Source: Vreelandella piezotolerans (GTDB taxonomy: Bacteria > Pseudomonadota > Gammaproteobacteria > Pseudomonadales > Halomonadaceae). From it: DNA of 64,000 nucleotides. The stretch is taken from NCBI RefSeq assembly GCF_012427705.1, contig NZ_CP048602.1:3038001-3102000 (forward strand). The letters are read 5' to 3'. A model generated the notes under the pieces. That model was not told where the DNA came from. It was given only the letters and a program-made list of their open reading frames with translations, and did not search any database. Of this stretch, positions 34,363-43,422 are shown piece after piece; positions within the stretch are counted from its first letter, which is position 1; each line of letters opens with the position of its first letter. A program made the position numbers and the translations under genes.

Positions 34363-35790
34363 ATGCCCGTTCATGCTACTGCTGCCCACGCTCAGCCCAC
34401 TTCATCAGTGGCTGAGGCCACTGCATGGGACGACGCCCTGTTACGTCGTTACGACACGAGCGGCCCGCGCTATACCTCTTACCCGACAGCGCTGTCGTTT
34501 CACGACGGCTTCACCGCCGACGATATGGCCCAGGCACTAGAACGCAGTAACGCCAGCCAAAAGCCACTGTCGCTCTATGTCCACGTCCCATTTTGCCGCA
34601 AGATCTGCTTCTACTGCGCGTGCAACAAAATCGCTACGAAAAATACGTCGCTGGCCGAGCCCTACCTGTCTCGGCTAGATCGTGAGATGGTGCTCACGTC
34701 GCGCCATTTAGATACCCAACGACCGGTGCAGCAACTGCATTGGGGCGGCGGCACGCCGACGTTTCTTACCTTGGCGCAAATGAGCGATTTGGTCGACCGG
34801 CTTGATGCCCGTTTTGGGTTATCGAACGCGCCAGATCGGGACTATGCCATTGAAATTGACCCACGCGAAGCGGATGTCTTTACCCTGCGACATCTCCAAT
34901 CGCTAGGATTTAACCGCCTAAGCCTTGGCGTTCAAGATCTCGATCCGCAGGTTCAAGCGGCGATCAATCGCGTGCAGCCCCGGGTGCTCACCGAAACGCT
35001 CATGGACGAAGCGCATCGGCTCGGCTTTCGCTCGCTCAACCTCGATTTAATCTATGGCCTTCCCTTTCAAACCGAACGGCGTTTTGCCGAAACGCTTCGT
35101 CAGGTCATCGAGCTGGGACCAGCACGATTATCGGTCTTCAACTACGCCCACATGCCGACCCGCTTTGCACCCCAGCGACGTATCCAGTTGGCCGACCTGC
35201 CCAGCGCCGATGAAAAGCTGGCCATGCTGCACACCACTATCGAGATGCTCACCCAGGCGGGCTATGTGCATATTGGCATGGACCACTTTGCACGCCCCGA
35301 CGACAGCTTGGCCCAGGCGCAGCGCAACGGCACGCTGCAGCGTAATTTTCAAGGCTACTCTAGCCACGCCGAGTGCGATTTGATTGGTTTGGGCGTATCC
35401 GCCATTTCTCGGGTCGACGATATTTACGCCCAAAACCCTACTCAACTCGCCCACTATGAAGCCGCTTTGGATGAAGGTAGGCTGGCAACGATAAAAGGAC
35501 TACGCTTAAATAAGGATGACCTAATAAGAAGAGACGTCATCGAGCGGTTCATGTGCGATATGGTCATCGATCTCGACGCGATCGGTCAGCGTTGGCATAT
35601 CGATGCGGCAGACTACTTTGCCACTGCCTTCGAGCGACTGGCGATCGCCGAACGGGATGGCCTCGTACAGCGTGAGGGCCTTCGGCTGAGCGCCACGCCG
35701 ATCGGGCGATTGCTCATTCGGCATTTGGCCATGGCCTTCGACACTCACTTACAACGTCAGGATGGTCAGCGCTACTCGAAGATCGTGTGA
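34363..35790 (+). CDS. hemN: Oxygen-independent coproporphyrinogen III oxidase HemN
   Basis: A 475-residue radical SAM enzyme that converts coproporphyrinogen III to protoporphyrinogen IX without oxygen. The cluster motif is C78-x3-C82-x2-C85 followed by C87 (VHVPFCRKICFYCACNKI). Other conserved parts are YTSYPTA near residue 40, LHWGGGTPTFL, FNRLSLGVQDLDPQVQAAINR and the late GYSSHAECDLIGLGVSAIS. It supports heme supply when oxygen is low and therefore cbb3 assembly. The ATG at 34363 has GGAG 8 bp upstream. An Anr box lies upstream and the anr gene 58 bp downstream. Confidence 0.97.
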   Translation: MPVHATAAHAQPTSSVAEATAWDDALLRRYDTSGPRYTSYPTALSFHDGFTADDMAQALERSNASQKPLSLYVHVPFCRKICFYCACNKIATKNTSLAEPYLSRLDREMVLTSRHLDTQRPVQQLHWGGGTPTFLTLAQMSDLVDRLDARFGLSNAPDRDYAIEIDPREADVFTLRHLQSLGFNRLSLGVQDLDPQVQAAINRVQPRVLTETLMDEAHRLGFRSLNLDLIYGLPFQTERRFAETLRQVIELGPARLSVFNYAHMPTRFAPQRRIQLADLPSADEKLAMLHTTIEMLTQAGYVHIGMDHFARPDDSLAQAQRNGTLQRNFQGYSSHAECDLIGLGVSAISRVDDIYAQNPTQLAHYEAALDEGRLATIKGLRLNKDDLIRRDVIERFMCDMVIDLDAIGQRWHIDAADYFATAFERLAIAERDGLVQREGLRLSATPIGRLLIRHLAMAFDTHLQRQDGQRYSKIV

Positions 35791-35795
35791 GCGCC

Positions 35796-35824
35796 TTGAG
35801 CCGCCTGCCCCCTGTGCCTATGAT
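35796..35824 (+). promoter_or_regulatory. Candidate sigma-70 promoter of anr
   Basis: TTGAGC, a 17-bp spacer and TATGAT lie between the hemN stop and the anr start, 25 bp before the ATG. anr may thus be expressed independently of hemN. Confidence 0.6.
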
Positions 35825-35848
35825 GGCGAAAGAAGAAGGGAGACTCCT

Positions 35849-36598
35849 ATGCCATATCCTGCCAGCCAACGACGTTCACTGCTGCAAGAGGCGCGCTGCC
35901 AGACGTGTAGTCTAAGCTCGCTGTGCTTACCGCTCGCCTTGGAGCTCGAGGATATGAGCCAGTTCGATGCGATCATTCGCCGCCGCTCGCCGTTGAAGAA
36001 AGGCGAACCCCTGTTCCGCCAAGGGGACGCTTTCACCAGTGTCTATGCGGTGCGCTCGGGTAGCTTGAAGCAGGTCACCAGCGAAGGCAACGGCCATGAC
36101 CAGCTCACCAATTTCTTTCTACCCAGCGAACTAGTGGGTTTGGACGGCATCGACGAAGAGCACTACCCCGGCACGGTGATGGCTCTGGAAACGACGACGG
36201 TGTGCGAAATTCCGTTCGACCGCCTGGACTCGCTCTCCGAGGAGCTGCCCGAGCTGCGCGGCCAGCTCTATCGCAGCATGAGTAAAGAGCTGCGCGACGA
36301 TCGGCGAATGATGCGTCTACTGTCGCGTAAGACCGCGGATCAGCGGCTGGCGAGCTTTTTGATTACGCTCTCTGATCGCTTCCGGCGGCGGGGCTACTCG
36401 CCATACAGCTTCCGCCTATCCATGTCCCGGGCCGATATGGGTAACTACCTGGGCCTAGCGGTCGAAACGGTCAGCCGCATTCTTAGCCGCTTTCAGCAGC
36501 AGGAGGTCGTGGCCGTCTCAGGGCGCGAGGTCAATATTTTGGACATGCAGCGCCTCATTACCCTGGCAGAAGAGGAGGCGCCAACGATCACACGTTGA
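35849..36598 (+). CDS. anr: Oxygen-responsive regulator Anr/Fnr
   Basis: A 249-residue CRP/FNR-family regulator with the four cluster cysteines of an oxygen sensor: C17, C20 and C26 ([10 protein letters not shown]) and C119 ([10 protein letters not shown]). Residues 30-150 form the cyclic-nucleotide-binding-like beta roll; the C-terminal helix-turn-helix ([26 protein letters not shown]) has the E-SR recognition pattern for TTGAT half-sites. It should activate ccoN and hemN under low oxygen; both carry matching boxes. The ATG at 35849 has GGGAG 6 bp upstream; a longer open frame begins inside hemN. Its last 11 bp overlap the convergent ttcA. Confidence 0.96.
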   Translation: MPYPASQRRSLLQEARCQTCSLSSLCLPLALELEDMSQFDAIIRRRSPLKKGEPLFRQGDAFTSVYAVRSGSLKQVTSEGNGHDQLTNFFLPSELVGLDGIDEEHYPGTVMALETTTVCEIPFDRLDSLSEELPELRGQLYRSMSKELRDDRRMMRLLSRKTADQRLASFLITLSDRFRRRGYSPYSFRLSMSRADMGNYLGLAVETVSRILSRFQQQEVVAVSGREVNILDMQRLITLAEEEAPTITR

Positions 36599-37496
36599 AG
36601 GCTTGGATGCGTCCTTCCATCAAGGCCGCCTGCTTGGCTTCGAGACCGGCAAAGTCGAATAGCTCGCGATCGGCAAGCTGCGAGGGTGCCACGTTGGTGA
36701 CTGCTTTGAACATGCTCTCCAAGCGCCCAGGATGCTTCTTGTCCCACTCCGCCAACATCTCTTTGACGATTTGTCGCTGCATGTTCGGCTGCGACCCACA
36801 CAAATTACAGGGAATGATGGGAAACGCCATCTGCCGCGAAAACTCAGCAATATCCGCCTCTTTACAGTAGGCCAGCGGGCGGATCACGATGTTTTTACCG
36901 TCATCCGAGAGCAGTTTCGGCGGCATGGCTTTTAGCGTACCGCCGAAGAACATGTTCAGAAACAGCGTTTCTAGAATGTCTTCGCGATGGTGGCCGAGGG
37001 CAATCTTGTTCGCGCCGATCTCTTCGGCAAACCCATACAGCGAGCCGCGGCGCAAGCGCGAGCAGAGCGCGCAGGTGGTTTTACCCTCCGGGGTTTTCTC
37101 CTTTACCACCGAGTAGGTGTCACGCTCGAGAATGTGATACTCCACCCCCAGCTTATCCAAATACTGGGGCAAGACGTGCTCTGGGAAACCAGGCTGTTTT
37201 TGGTCCATGTTGACCGCCACCAGCGAAAAATCGACCGGCGCGTTGCGTTGCAAGTTGCGCAAAATCTCCAGCATCGTGTAGCTATCTTTGCCGCCGGAGA
37301 GGCACACCATGACCCGATCGCCATCCTCGATCATGTTGTAATCGATGATCGCGTTTCCCACTTCGCGCCGCAGGCGTTTTTGCAACTTGTTGAATTCACG
37401 CTTCTGCTTGGCATCCTGCAGCTCGTGCTGCGTGGCGGTAGGCTCGTCAGACGCGCTGTCTGACAAAGTAGGGTCAAAGTAGTCAGGTGATAACAT
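36588..37496 (-). CDS. ttcA: tRNA 2-thiocytidine biosynthesis protein TtcA
   Basis: TtcA makes 2-thiocytidine at position 32 of certain tRNAs. The 302-residue chain has the PP-loop ATPase motif [12 protein letters not shown] and two CxxC pairs ([21 protein letters not shown]) that with other residues hold the Fe-S cluster and sulfur. [28 protein letters not shown] is also typical. The ATG at 37496 ([10 protein letters not shown]) is chosen because the family starts near here; no convincing ribosome site is visible, so the start is uncertain. It is convergent with anr and overlaps its 3' end by 11 bp, a pairing seen in other gammaproteobacteria. Confidence 0.94.
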   Translation of the reverse strand: MLSPDYFDPTLSDSASDEPTATQHELQDAKQKREFNKLQKRLRREVGNAIIDYNMIEDGDRVMVCLSGGKDSYTMLEILRNLQRNAPVDFSLVAVNMDQKQPGFPEHVLPQYLDKLGVEYHILERDTYSVVKEKTPEGKTTCALCSRLRRGSLYGFAEEIGANKIALGHHREDILETLFLNMFFGGTLKAMPPKLLSDDGKNIVIRPLAYCKEADIAEFSRQMAFPIIPCNLCGSQPNMQRQIVKEMLAEWDKKHPGRLESMFKAVTNVAPSQLADRELFDFAGLEAKQAALMEGRIQAFNV

Positions 37497-37571
37497 GGTC
37501 GTCGCACTGCCGGTGGGTAAAGGAGCAGTGTGTATTCTAACAACACTCCGAAGCTCTACCCAATACAAACC

Positions 37572-38231
37572 CTAGGCGGTCAGGGCGATCTCGCGCTGCA
37601 AACGTAGATACAGAAGTGCACTCGCGGTGGCTTCGCTGGTCACGCTAGGCCAGATCAGCCGTGGCAGCCGCCAACGGGTCAGTGCCTCGCCAAGCGATTC
37701 GAGGGTATCGACCTGCGGATGCAAACGCCGTAGCTGTCGCCCGTGCAACTTGGCAACGTCGACCTGGGCGTTGGGTAAACCGAACCCCAATACGCGTTTG
37801 AATAGCCCGTTGAGCGGCTCGATCGTGCGCTCTAACTGCCAACCGACGAGCGGCCGATTCCCGATGAATTCGGCCAGCTCTGTCAGGCATTCGATATCTG
37901 GGGAGCGCGGGGTATCCGTCGCGTGTAACTGCTGATGGCGGCGCAAGGTGGCAGACACCGGCACGGGAGATTCTGACAGTGTGGCCCACCAGATACGGCT
38001 TGTGTGCACACGCCGCGGACTGAGCACGACGGCCGCCACGCTAACGACATTGGGCTGACCGTCACTCACCTGGCAGGCCATCGCGACCGACTCCTCGCCC
38101 ATGTACGGCTGAAATAGCCACGCGTAGGGCGAATCGGCCCATCGGCGTCGATCGCTTTCCCGCTGCAGCAGCGTTCTTAACGAGCCGCTCAGCAGCGTCA
38201 TGTGTCGATCTAACAAGCGCATTCCGCTCAC
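37572..38231 (-). CDS. Degenerate DnaQ-like 3'-5' exonuclease-related protein
   Basis: A 219-residue protein with no exact family signature. By position, just downstream of and overlapping a DUF294 gene, it corresponds to the DnaQ-like nuclease found there in Pseudomonas. The layout agrees loosely: an N-terminal helical part, a beta-rich SVAAVVLSPRRVHTSRIWWATL segment, and a helical second half (FIGNRPLVGWQLERTIEPLN, DVAKLHGRQLRR). The acidic DxE of exonuclease motif I and the HxxxxD of motif III are not present; the matching stretches read QVSDGQPN and WPSVTSEA. It is therefore unlikely to be a working nuclease. The GTG start at 38231 overlaps the DUF294 stop (GTGA), with GGAG 5 bp before it. 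Confidence 0.65.
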   Translation of the reverse strand: MSGMRLLDRHMTLLSGSLRTLLQRESDRRRWADSPYAWLFQPYMGEESVAMACQVSDGQPNVVSVAAVVLSPRRVHTSRIWWATLSESPVPVSATLRRHQQLHATDTPRSPDIECLTELAEFIGNRPLVGWQLERTIEPLNGLFKRVLGFGLPNAQVDVAKLHGRQLRRLHPQVDTLESLGEALTRWRLPRLIWPSVTSEATASALLYLRLQREIALTA

Positions 38232-40045
38232 GAATACTCCAAATGATAGCGGTGGGAAAGGCGCTGCTTGAAGTCCTTCACAATGTGGAGGGCTTCTCGC
38301 AGCAGGTCTCGCTCCAGCGAAGAGAGCTCTTGCACTACGACCCGGTTAGTGCGCTTGGCGTGGGCGTTATCCAGCTCCTGAAGCTGCTGACGCAGGCGCA
38401 GCTCGGTGAACAGTGCCAGCGCCTCACCCACATCGTCGGCAAAGCGTCGATCCAGACGCCCGTCGGTGGCCAGATCATCCAAACGATCCAGCGTCGAAGT
38501 GACCGTTATCCGCCGCTCGAGGGCCATGGTGCGCACGCCGTGCACGATGGGGAAAATCCCGCCTTTTTTGATATCGATACCGTGCTGCGGCTTCTTCAGT
38601 GAGCCAAATAGGGTCAGCGGCGTCGAGAAGCGCAGTGCCGCACGGGCAAAGTACGAGAGCAGCAGCTCATCGTGGGAGCAGTGCTCGAACAGCGCGTGGC
38701 GGACTTGGTCGAGCAGCGTCGGATTGCCCGCCACGCCATGAGAGTCGAGCAGAATGGCCAGTTTCATCAAACTGTCACCATCGCGGGCACTGACCCATTT
38801 GGCGATACGCTGCTGCCACTGGGAGACCGTGCCCACCCACTCAGGGTTGGACACCATGATATTCCCCGGACAGGGCGGGTAACCCAGCGTTATCAACGTT
38901 TGGGTCAAGGTCGCCATGTCGTCAGCGACCGTGGGCCACTGGCAGTCGTCAGCGAGGATCAAACCGTTATCCTGGTCGGTTTTTAGGATTTGCTCGCCGC
39001 GCCCCTCACTGCCCATCACCATCAGGCAACTTTGGCGGTGATACTGCTCGGGCACCGTAAAACCCCAGGCTTTACTCATGATGCGGCCATTGAGCGCTGC
39101 CAGTAACTCCATGGCAAAGCGCAGCTTCACGCCCTGCGCCATTAGCGCGTTGACCAACTCTGGGGTACGTTGGCTGGCAGCCGCCAAAGCTTCCAGGCCA
39201 TTGGCTTGCTCGACCTGTAAACTCACCACGTAGCTACGGCTGGAGAAAAAGCTCAGCACGTCCATCAATTCCACGACGCCTCGGGCGTGCTCATCCTCCA
39301 TTACCACTACGCGAGCGACCTTATGCCGAGTCATCATAATCAGTGCTTCGAACAGGTATTGATCGGGCGCGACGGTGACCAGTGATTGGTTGGCCAGCGA
39401 CGCCACAGGCGAGTGCTGGGTACTCTCCCCCAATACCAACCCATTGAGCAGGTCGGTTTTAGTGACCATGCCCAGCGCCTCTTGCGTATTCACCAGCAGG
39501 CTATCGGCATGGCTATCGTTCAGTTGGCGAACGGCGTCGTGAATGGTGCTCGATGCATCGATGAGTACCGGCTCGCGCATACATTCGCGCACTTTGGCCA
39601 GCATGAAACCCGCCATCGTGACGCCACCATCAGCGCGTTTTTCCGTTAGCAGGCGCGCTTTGTGTGACAGCGACTGCTTGAAAAACTGTTCAAACGGTGG
39701 GTAGTGACGGCAGAGCTGGGTAAACAGTGCTTTGGGCATCACATAGCACAAGCACTCCTGCTCGGCTTGGAAGCGGTAACGGCTCTTGCCATTGAGAATA
39801 CTGATCGCTCCGAACAGATCACCGGCGGTGTAGTGACCAATTCGCGCGCTAGCGGCAGGCAGCGTGGGGTCCAACTCAGCGACCTCCCCCTTATGAATCA
39901 GAAACACCGACTCGCCTGCCTGCCCCATCTCGAGGATGACTTCATCGCGATCGAAGAAGGCAAGATCCATCCCACGACGAACATGATCACGCCCGGCGTC
40001 ATCGATCAGCGTAAACGGCAGCTGGGAGAGATCCACGTCTACCAT
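38228..40045 (-). CDS. DUF294 protein: cyclic-nucleotide-binding, CBS pair and nucleotidyltransferase domains
   Basis: A 605-residue predicted signalling protein. Domains in order: a cNMP-binding-like domain (about residues 15-130; MGQAGESVFLIHKGEVAELD), a CBS pair (about 150-270; MREPVLIDASSTIHDAVRQL and LANQSLVTVAPDQYLFEALI), a DUF294 nucleotidyltransferase domain (VMGSEGRGEQILKTDQDNGLIL, with the GSxxRxEQ and DQD motifs) and a C-terminal DUF294 helical domain. Such proteins sit next to acetate symporter genes in many gammaproteobacteria and may sense adenine nucleotides and modify a target by nucleotidyl transfer; this has not been shown here. It is divergent from the DUF4212/symporter operon across a 606-bp gap. 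Confidence 0.9.
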   Translation of the reverse strand: MVDVDLSQLPFTLIDDAGRDHVRRGMDLAFFDRDEVILEMGQAGESVFLIHKGEVAELDPTLPAASARIGHYTAGDLFGAISILNGKSRYRFQAEQECLCYVMPKALFTQLCRHYPPFEQFFKQSLSHKARLLTEKRADGGVTMAGFMLAKVRECMREPVLIDASSTIHDAVRQLNDSHADSLLVNTQEALGMVTKTDLLNGLVLGESTQHSPVASLANQSLVTVAPDQYLFEALIMMTRHKVARVVVMEDEHARGVVELMDVLSFFSSRSYVVSLQVEQANGLEALAAASQRTPELVNALMAQGVKLRFAMELLAALNGRIMSKAWGFTVPEQYHRQSCLMVMGSEGRGEQILKTDQDNGLILADDCQWPTVADDMATLTQTLITLGYPPCPGNIMVSNPEWVGTVSQWQQRIAKWVSARDGDSLMKLAILLDSHGVAGNPTLLDQVRHALFEHCSHDELLLSYFARAALRFSTPLTLFGSLKKPQHGIDIKKGGIFPIVHGVRTMALERRITVTSTLDRLDDLATDGRLDRRFADDVGEALALFTELRLRQQLQELDNAHAKRTNRVVVQELSSLERDLLREALHIVKDFKQRLSHRYHLEYS

Positions 40046-40651
40046 GGGCGACCTCGCTTAAGGGCAGTGATTGAGACATACCACCCACGGGGTGGCGAAC
40101 GTTAGACATATCGACTCATTATACTTTTAGCTATAGCGCTTACGTCTTAACGACCTTTGTTTAGCGACGAAAGTAGTGACTTTCCCGAACGTTTTAAATT
40201 CGGCTAAACACCTTTGGTTAAGGTAGCAAACATTGTTTTTAAGCGAGCCATAGACCATTGTCCTATCGCGACATGAATGGCGTTAAAATAACGCTTAAAA
40301 TTCATCAAAAATAATGCTTTATGTCTTCACGCCCGGCTCTTACCCCGCCATTTAAACACCCTGATACCAAAGTCTGGGATTTATTTTTGGTGATTATTGC
40401 CCAGTATTACCCATGAGTCATACAGGGTAATCGCATGCCGCTTGTCTTATGCACTTCAAGCCGCTAACGATAACTTGCCGACCACCCCTTAACGACATAA
40501 ACGGCTTAACAATAAGAAGGTGACGTGTTTGGCAGCACTGTTTTACCGCTCACTCAACAGCGCGGTTTTCCATGCGGGGTTGCCCTGATGAACCACACGC
40601 TATCTTGAGTTCACTTTCCAACCCTAAAAATCACAACTGGAGAGCAACACA
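40046..40651. other. 606-bp intergenic region upstream of the acetate-type symporter
   Basis: No open frame is convincing. It is AT-richer than its flanks. The notable element is the ATTACCC-N12-GGGTAAT inverted repeat at 40406-40431. A GGAGAG ribosome site lies about 8 bp before the DUF4212 start. I found no convincing sigma-54 site. It is long for a promoter region in this genome. Confidence 0.6.
40406..40431. promoter_or_regulatory. Inverted repeat ATTACCC-N12-GGGTAAT
   Basis: Perfect 7-bp arms with a 12-nt spacer, 220 bp before the DUF4212 start. The size fits a dimeric regulator site. CrbR, encoded nearby, is one candidate, but its binding site is not known to me. Confidence 0.45.
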
Positions 40652-40912
40652 ATGGCAGACGATAAATCCAATGCTGCTGAATACTGGAAGGCCAACGTCC
40701 GGCTGATCTTCGGATGCCTCGTAGTCTGGGCATTTGTCTCCTACGGCTGCGCCATCCTCTTTCGCCCACTGCTCGCGGGCATTCCCGTCGGCGGTACGGA
40801 TCTGGGCTTCTGGTTTGCTCAGCAAGGCTCCATTCTCACCTTCATCGTGCTGATCTTCTTCTACGCCTGGAGAATGAACGCGCTCGATAAAAAATACGGC
40901 CTGGGGGAGTAA
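40652..40912 (+). CDS. DUF4212 small subunit of sodium/substrate symporter
   Basis: An 86-residue protein with two helices (LIFGCLVVWAFVSYGCAILF and GSILTFIVLIFFYAWRMNAL) separated by a short loop containing GGTDLGFWFAQQG, the DUF4212 pattern. Such small subunits are encoded directly before SSS-family transporters of the VC_2705 type and are thought to act with them. It is 6 bp upstream of the large subunit. The ATG at 40652 has GGAGAG 8 bp upstream. Confidence 0.92.
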   Translation: MADDKSNAAEYWKANVRLIFGCLVVWAFVSYGCAILFRPLLAGIPVGGTDLGFWFAQQGSILTFIVLIFFYAWRMNALDKKYGLGE

Positions 40913-40918
40913 GCCAGC

Positions 40919-42700
40919 ATGAGCCAGTTTGCAATCAACTTACTGTTCGTTGGCGCCTCGTTTGCGCTCTATATCGGCATTGCGATATGGGCGCGAGCAG
41001 GCTCCACCAAAGACTTCTACGTTGCCGGCGGCGGCGTACACCCGATCACCAATGGTATGGCCACGGCGGCCGACTGGATGTCGGCGGCGTCGTTCATCTC
41101 CATGGCGGGCCTGCTCGCGTCGGGCGGCTACGCCAACTCCACGTTCTTGATGGGCTGGACCGGTGGCTACGTCATTCTGGCGATGTTGCTGGCCCCTTAC
41201 CTGCGTAAGTTCGGCAAGTTCACCGTGCCAGACTTCATTGGTGACCGCTTCTACAGCAACACAGCGCGTTTGGTCGCGATCATCTGCTTGATCGTGGCTT
41301 CCGTCACCTACGTTATCGGTCAGATGACTGGTGCGGGCGTCGCGTTTTCCCGCTTCCTGGAAGTGAGTAACACCTGGGGCATCTGGATTGCCGCTGCCAT
41401 CGTCTTCATGTATGCCGTATTCGGCGGTATGAAAGGCATCACGTATACCCAGGTAGCGCAGTACATCGTACTGATCATTGCCTATACCATTCCGGCGGTG
41501 TTCATCGCCATGCAGCTCACCGGCAACCCGATTCCGATGTTCGGCATGTTCAGCACCCACACCGAGTCCGGTATCCCGCTGCTGCAAAAGCTGGATGACG
41601 TCGTGAATGCACTCGGCTTCCGTGACTACACCGCCGACGTGGACAACAAGCTCAACATGGTGCTGTTCACCCTGTCGCTGATGGTCGGTACCGCCGGTCT
41701 GCCCCACGTGATCATTCGCTTCTTCACCGTACCGAAGGTCGCCGATGCACGCTGGTCGGCAGGCTGGGCACTGGTGTTCATCGCCCTGCTCTACCTGACA
41801 GCCCCCGCGGTTGGCTCCATGGCACGCCTGAACCTGATGACGACCGTTTATCCGGAAATGGCTGGCCAAACGGAAAACTACGAAGAAGCTGCACGTAACC
41901 CGATCCTCTACGAAGATCGTCCGGAATGGTTCCGCACCTGGGAAGAGACCGGCCTGATCACCCACAACGATCTGAACGACGATGGCCGTATCCAGTTCTA
42001 CAACGGTGCTGCTGACTATTCAGACCGCGGCTGGGAAGGCAACGAACTGGAGGTCAACAACGACATCCTAGTACTGGCCAACCCTGAAATTGCCAACCTG
42101 CCCGGCTGGGTAGTGGGCTTGATCGCGGCAGGTGGTATCGCAGCGGCACTCTCCACGGCAGCGGGTCTGCTCTTGGCGATCTCGTCAGCGATCAGTCACG
42201 ATTTGATCAAAACCATGATCAACCCGAAAATCTCTGAAAAAGGCGAAATGCTGGCAGCCCGTATCTCCATGGGCGGCGCGATCTTACTGGCGACCTACTT
42301 AGGGCTCAATCCGCCTGGGTTTGCCGCACAAACGGTAGCACTTGCCTTCGGTATTGCCGGTGCCTCGCTGTTCCCTGCGCTGATGATGGGTATCTTCTCT
42401 AAGCGCATGAACAACAAAGGCGCGGTTGCCGGTATGCTGGCGGGTCTCATCTGCACCCTGCTCTACATCTTCACCTACTTGGGCTGGTTCTTCATTCCGG
42501 GCACCAATATGCTGGCCAACACGCCGGATAACTGGATGCTGGGTATCTCACCGCTCTCGTTTGGTGCCGTAGGTGCGATCATCAACTTCGCCGTGGCCTT
42601 CATTGTCTCCAACGCCACCGATGCACCGCCGCAAGAAATTCAGGACCTGGTGGAAAGCGTACGTTATCCGAAAGGTGCTGGTGCCGCGGTCGATCACTAA
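40919..42700 (+). CDS. Sodium:solute symporter, VC_2705/ActP-like
   Basis: A 593-residue SSS-family transporter with about 13 helices. SSS hallmarks: DFYVAGGGVHPITNGMATAADWMSAASF, GYVILAMLLAPYLRKFGKFTVPDFIGDR, AVFGGMKGITYTQVAQYIVL and the GIAAALSTAAGLLLAISSAISHD sodium-site region. Between helices, roughly residues 310-390, lies a hydrophilic insertion (DRPEWFRTWEETGLITHNDL and onward) not found in ActP, holding an EF-hand-like DLNDDGRI stretch (residues 351-358). Context with CrbS/CrbR and acs makes acetate or another short acid the likely substrate. It uses sodium, as expected in a halophile. A strong terminator follows. Confidence 0.93.
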   Translation: MSQFAINLLFVGASFALYIGIAIWARAGSTKDFYVAGGGVHPITNGMATAADWMSAASFISMAGLLASGGYANSTFLMGWTGGYVILAMLLAPYLRKFGKFTVPDFIGDRFYSNTARLVAIICLIVASVTYVIGQMTGAGVAFSRFLEVSNTWGIWIAAAIVFMYAVFGGMKGITYTQVAQYIVLIIAYTIPAVFIAMQLTGNPIPMFGMFSTHTESGIPLLQKLDDVVNALGFRDYTADVDNKLNMVLFTLSLMVGTAGLPHVIIRFFTVPKVADARWSAGWALVFIALLYLTAPAVGSMARLNLMTTVYPEMAGQTENYEEAARNPILYEDRPEWFRTWEETGLITHNDLNDDGRIQFYNGAADYSDRGWEGNELEVNNDILVLANPEIANLPGWVVGLIAAGGIAAALSTAAGLLLAISSAISHDLIKTMINPKISEKGEMLAARISMGGAILLATYLGLNPPGFAAQTVALAFGIAGASLFPALMMGIFSKRMNNKGAVAGMLAGLICTLLYIFTYLGWFFIPGTNMLANTPDNWMLGISPLSFGAVGAIINFAVAFIVSNATDAPPQEIQDLVESVRYPKGAGAAVDH

Positions 42701-42755
42701 GTCATAATCGTTCCACTCTATTGCGCCGTGGGCCAATAGCGAACGGAACCACCCT

Positions 42756-42791
42756 CCATCGGGCTTCCTTAGGGAAGCCCGATGGCTTTTC
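42756..42791 (+). terminator. Terminator of the symporter operon
   Basis: CCATCGGGCTTCC and GGAAGCCCGATGG form a perfect 13-bp stem with a TTAG loop, followed by CTTTT. It lies 55 bp after the symporter stop. Confidence 0.9.
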
Positions 42792-42804
42792 AGAAGGAAA
42801 ACGT

Positions 42805-43335
42805 ATGATTTGGCACTTAGTGGCCGCCGTGTTTGCAGGTCTTGCCGCGGCTGGGATTGGCCTTCTGCTTCGCACTTTGAGCCGCAAGCGGCTTCCCAAA
42901 TGGATTGTGCCAGTGTTTGGCGGACTGGGCATGCTGGGCTATCAAATACAGTTCGAGTACGGCTGGTATGAGCATAAACAACAGCAGTTACCGGAAACGG
43001 CCAAAGTGATCTCCAGCGATACCACTCGCCAGATCTGGCGGCCGTGGACACTACTGTTTCCCATGACGACTACCTTCAGCGTGGTGGATAGCGACAACGT
43101 GCGTTCGCAAACCGTCGAGGGCGACATCATCGCCGAGTTCATTTTGTACCAGTTCGAGCGTCGCCATACCGACCTGATCACCACGCAGCCCTATCTTCTC
43201 AACTGCGCTAGCCGAGAGCTGATTCCCCTCAACCCAGAGAGCGGAGAAGCGGATCTCAACGAGCTTCGCCCTCTACGGGAAACGTCCCCCCTACTGACCA
43301 CCGTTTGCCAACTAGCCAACGAACGGCAGACGTAG
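42805..43335 (+). CDS. Conserved hypothetical membrane-anchored protein
   Basis: I do not recognise a named family. The 176-residue protein begins with two hydrophobic segments (HLVAAVFAGLAAAGIGLLL, residues 4-22, and WIVPVFGGLGMLGYQIQ, about 33-49). A soluble domain of about 125 residues follows (WYEHKQQQLPETAKVISSDT, then IWRPWTLLFPMTTTFSVVDS). It is probably anchored in the inner membrane. The ATG at 42805 has AAGGA 7 bp upstream. It lies between the symporter terminator and the CrbS-type kinase in the same direction, 87 bp before the latter. Codon use resembles its neighbours, so it is likely a real gene. A link to acetate sensing is possible by position only. Confidence 0.75.
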   Translation: MIWHLVAAVFAGLAAAGIGLLLRTLSRKRLPKWIVPVFGGLGMLGYQIQFEYGWYEHKQQQLPETAKVISSDTTRQIWRPWTLLFPMTTTFSVVDSDNVRSQTVEGDIIAEFILYQFERRHTDLITTQPYLLNCASRELIPLNPESGEADLNELRPLRETSPLLTTVCQLANERQT

Positions 43336-43422
43336 CGCCTCACCTTCGCCTAGAATGGAGCCCTTTACTGGGCGAAGGGCGGTTTAAAGCTCCGTTCAAA
43401 GCATGATGGGTGAGGAGACACT

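Noticed and set aside
40046..40651. Sigma-54 promoter upstream of the symporter operon
   Set aside because: TTGGCAGCACTG-like sequence at about 40529 does not keep the GG-N10-GC spacing of a sigma-54 site.
40940..41965. 341-codon open frame antisense to the sodium:solute symporter
   Set aside because: It lies fully inside a well-supported gene, is His/Gln/Arg-rich without domains, and has no ribosome site.
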